Positions 5,062 to 7,472 of a DNA stretch of 7,472 nucleotides are shown piece by piece. The notes under the pieces are model-generated. The model was not told where the DNA came from. It did no database searches and saw nothing but the letters and a program-made list of their open reading frames with translations. The position numbers and the translations under genes are program-made. Numbering within the stretch: the first letter of the stretch is position 1; every line of letters starts with the position of its first letter. The stretch is taken from positions 1 to 7,472 of the forward strand of contig JALURZ010000268.1 of assembly GCA_027058735.1 (NCBI GenBank), read 5' to 3'. Origin of the DNA: Hyphomicrobiales bacterium (GTDB lineage Bacteria; Pseudomonadota; Alphaproteobacteria; Rhizobiales; JALURZ01).

Positions 5062-7472
5062 CAGGCGGCGGGCTCGGCATTTCTGGACGGATCGCGGCGG
5101 CGTTTTTCCGCTCCGAGATCACACCGCTGCTGGCGATTGTCGCCTTTTTGCTGGGCGTGTTCGCGGTGCTCGTAACGCCGCGCGAGGAAGAGCCGCAGAT
5201 CAATGTCACCTTCGCCAATATTTTCATCGCCTTCCCCGGCGCCAGCCCGACCGAGGTGGAGCAACTGATCACCACGCCGGCCGAACAGGTGCTTTCCGAA
5301 CTGTCGGGCATCAAGCATGTCTATTCCGTATCCCGGCCCGGCCTGTCGGTCCTGACCGTCCGCTTCCAGGTCGGCGAAGACCGGACCGACGCCATTGTCC
5401 GGCTCTATGACAAGGTGTTTTCCAATCTCGACTGGCTGCCGGCCAATCTTGGCGCCGGGCGTCCTATCATCAAGCCGCGCAGCATCGATGATGTGCCCAT
5501 TGTCACGTTTGCCCTGTGGAGCGAGGACCAGACGCGCAGCGCCTTCGACCTGCTGCAGGTCGCCCATGCGCTCGAAACCGAGTTGCAGCGCGTGGACGGC
5601 ACCCGGCAGATCCGCACGATCGGCGGGCCGCAGCGCGCGGTTCTGGTCACCCTCGATCCGGTCAAGCTGGCGGGGCTGGGCATTTCGCTCGACGATCTGC
5701 GACGGGCGCTGAAATCGGCCAATGCGTCGGCTGACGCTGGCACGATCGTTTCCGGCGGTCTGGAGTTTCCGGTACAGGCCGGCACATTCCTGAGCACGGC
5801 CGATGAGGTCGCGGACCTGGTGGTGGGGCTCAACGCGGGCAGGCCGGTTTATCTTTCCGATGTGGCCAGCGTGCGCCACGGCCCCGATTTTCCGAAGTCA
5901 TACGTGCAATTCGCGGCCGGTCCCGCCGGCCCGGCCAAGGGCCTCAAACGAATGGGCCGGGTGCCGGCGGTAACGCTTGCGATCGCCAAGAAGCCCGGCG
6001 TCAACGCGGTGCGCGTCGCCGAGCGGCTGCTTGAGCGTGTCGAAAGCCTGAAGGGCGTGCTCATCCCCCAGGGCGTGACGCTCACCGTGACCCGCAATTA
6101 TGGCAAGACGGCCGATGACAAGGCGCAGAAGCTGATCCAGAAACTCGCGTTCGCGACCGGTTCGGTGATCCTGCTGGTCGTCCTCACGATGGGGTGGCGC
6201 CCCGCGGTTGTGGTTGGCACGGCGGTCGTCATCACGCTGGCGGTCACCCTGTTCGCGTCCTGGGCCTACGGCTTCACCCTCAACCGGGTATCCCTGTTCG
6301 CGCTGATTTTTTCCATCGGCATCCTGGTCGATGACGCCATTGTCGTGGTTGAGAACATTCACCGCCATGTGGTGCTGGGGGGGGGCAAGATCAGCGAATT
6401 GATCCCGGCCGCCGTCGATGAGGTGGGCGGGCCGACCATCCTGGCCACCTTCACCGTGATCGCGGCCCTCATGCCCATGGCTTTTGTCACCGGGCTGATG
6501 GGTCCGTATATGAGCCCCATTCCCATCAATGCCAGCATGGGCATGCTGCTGTCGCTGGCGATCGCTTTCATCGTGACCCCGTGGCTCGCCTACCGGCTGA
6601 TCGCGCGCGGCCACAAACAGGGCGGACCTGCGCGCGAAACCGGCAGCCGGCGCATGAACGCGCTTGGCGAACTGCTGATCGGCAGCTTCCTGCGCGGCGC
6701 CGGGGCGCGCCGGCGGCGCTATATCCTGGCCGGCACGCTGGTGGTCTTGATTCTGGCGTCCGCCTCGCTGGGAGTGGGCCGGCTGGTCATTCTCAAGATG
6801 CTGCCGTTTGACAACAAATCGGAATTTCAGATCGTCCTCGACATGCCCGCCGGCACCGCCCTTGAGGAGACCGCGCGGGTGCTGTCGGAGATCGCCGATG
6901 TGCTCGATACCGTGGCCGAGGTGAGCGACTATCAGATCTATGCGGGCACCGCATCGCCGATCGGCTTCAACGGGCTGGTGCGCCAGTACTATCTGCGCGC
7001 GGAGAGCTATCAGGGCGATATTCAGGTCAACCTCGCCGAAAAGAGCGGACGCGCGCGCGCCAGCCATGATATTGCGCGCGCGGTGCGCGACGCGCTGCGC
7101 GCGCGCATCACAGAGGCGGGCGCGCGCATCAAGGTCGTGGAGCCGCCGCCGGGGCCACCCGTGCTCTCGCCCCTGGTGGCGGAGATCTACGGGCTCGATT
7201 ACGCCGGCCAGATCGCCGTCGCCAGACGGGTCCGCGCGGCGTTCGAGAAGACCCCCGACATTGTCGATATCGACGACAGCACGAGCGCCGCGAACCCGCG
7301 GCTGATCGTGACGGTCGACCGGGCGCGGGCGGCGAGACTGGGGATCGCGCAAAGCAGCGTGTCCGCCGCTTTCGCCACCCTGCTGGGCAGCGAGGATGTA
7401 ACCTATCTGCACCGGCCGAACCTGAAGCGGGCGGTGCCTGTGCGCCTGCGCCTGACGGTCAGCGAAAAAAGC
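5058..7472 (+). CDS. RND-family efflux transporter permease subunit (partial, 3' end outside window)
   Basis: A proton-driven inner-membrane pump of the AcrB superfamily. I translated the frame codon by codon: 805 codons are open to the window edge with no stop. Full members have about 1000-1050 residues, so roughly the last quarter is missing. TM1 is at about 22-40, followed by TPREEEPQINV at 40-50, which marks a subfamily distinct from classical AcrB and from CzcA. The periplasmic porter segment (about 50-350) includes PGASPTEVEQL and DDVPIVTFALW. TM2-TM4 follow, with the proton-relay pair Asp425-Asp426 in GILVDDAIVVVENIHRH, equivalent to AcrB Asp407/408. TM5-TM6 contain ILATFTVIAALMPMAF and INASMGMLLSLAIAF. 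A cytoplasmic loop, TM7 (about 555-578) and the second porter half come next. The ATG overlaps the adaptor stop (ATGA) and has only a weak ribosome-binding site, so translation is probably coupled. A run of nine G lies at 6377-6385. Substrate unknown. Confidence 0.95.
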   Translation, partial: MTGGGLGISGRIAAAFFRSEITPLLAIVAFLLGVFAVLVTPREEEPQINVTFANIFIAFPGASPTEVEQLITTPAEQVLSELSGIKHVYSVSRPGLSVLTVRFQVGEDRTDAIVRLYDKVFSNLDWLPANLGAGRPIIKPRSIDDVPIVTFALWSEDQTRSAFDLLQVAHALETELQRVDGTRQIRTIGGPQRAVLVTLDPVKLAGLGISLDDLRRALKSANASADAGTIVSGGLEFPVQAGTFLSTADEVADLVVGLNAGRPVYLSDVASVRHGPDFPKSYVQFAAGPAGPAKGLKRMGRVPAVTLAIAKKPGVNAVRVAERLLERVESLKGVLIPQGVTLTVTRNYGKTADDKAQKLIQKLAFATGSVILLVVLTMGWRPAVVVGTAVVITLAVTLFASWAYGFTLNRVSLFALIFSIGILVDDAIVVVENIHRHVVLGGGKISELIPAAVDEVGGPTILATFTVIAALMPMAFVTGLMGPYMSPIPINASMGMLLSLAIAFIVTPWLAYRLIARGHKQGGPARETGSRRMNALGELLIGSFLRGAGARRRRYILAGTLVVLILASASLGVGRLVILKMLPFDNKSEFQIVLDMPAGTALEETARVLSEIADVLDTVAEVSDYQIYAGTASPIGFNGLVRQYYLRAESYQGDIQVNLAEKSGRARASHDIARAVRDALRARITEAGARIKVVEPPPGPPVLSPLVAEIYGLDYAGQIAVARRVRAAFEKTPDIVDIDDSTSAANPRLIVTVDRARAARLGIAQSSVSAAFATLLGSEDVTYLHRPNLKRAVPVRLRLTVSEKS
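6377..6385 (+). repeat. Homopolymer of nine G within the RND pump gene
   Basis: Nine consecutive G encode the end of Leu440 and Gly-Gly-Gly, in the loop just after the TM4 Asp-Asp motif and before TM5. The frame is intact on both sides, so the tract length shown here is the in-frame one. No other G-run of this length is seen in the window. Confidence 0.9.

Noticed and set aside
7050..7127. Four alternating CG tracts close together, considered as Z-DNA or a structural element
   Set aside because: They encode Arg/Ala-rich parts of the pump (RARAS, ARAVRDALRARI, GARI) with the expected GC-rich codons, so coding bias explains them.
5898..7412. A 504-codon open frame on the minus strand opposite the RND pump gene
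   Set aside because: It is in exact antisense register with the pump frame, where only TTA, CTA or TCA codons of the pump gene can create a stop. Such codons are rare in this GC-rich DNA; the frame ends at 5898 because the pump uses a TCA codon there. The product is Arg/Gln/His-rich low-complexity sequence without a recognisable fold.

Overview
The window is GC-rich (by eye roughly two thirds G+C), gene-dense bacterial DNA with almost no non-coding space. Codon use (few TTA, CTA or TCA codons) and the protein subtypes suggest a proteobacterium, most likely an alphaproteobacterium. No rRNA or housekeeping marker is present to settle this. I see no mobile element, CRISPR array, tRNA or phage gene.

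Left part, plus strand (1-1450): the last 43 codons of a thiamine-diphosphate (acetolactate synthase-like) enzyme are followed by a complete 12-TM-type major facilitator transporter. Middle part, minus strand (3889 down to 1352): three tightly packed genes make up a complete spermidine route. A fold-III PLP ornithine/lysine decarboxylase makes putrescine (or cadaverine). A self-processing S-adenosylmethionine decarboxylase (SpeD) makes the aminopropyl donor. Spermidine synthase (SpeE) joins the two. The decarboxylase stop codon lies inside the speD Shine-Dalgarno, and speD and speE share an ATGA stop/start. The 3' end of speE overlaps the 3' end of the convergent transporter gene by 99 bp.

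Right part, plus strand (4015 to the window edge): a periplasmic adaptor and an RND inner-membrane efflux pump, also joined by an ATGA overlap. The pump reading frame is open from 5058 to the last base, so it is cut by the window end. The polyamine operon and the efflux operon diverge from one intergenic region of about 125 bp, the only sizeable non-coding stretch.

Individually the genes belong to known families. The points most worth a second look are the antisense-encoded tail of SpeE, the head-to-head arrangement of polyamine synthesis with an RND pump, a 9-G homopolymer inside the pump gene, and the GTG start of the decarboxylase, which is easily misannotated. I found no convincing undescribed system here.
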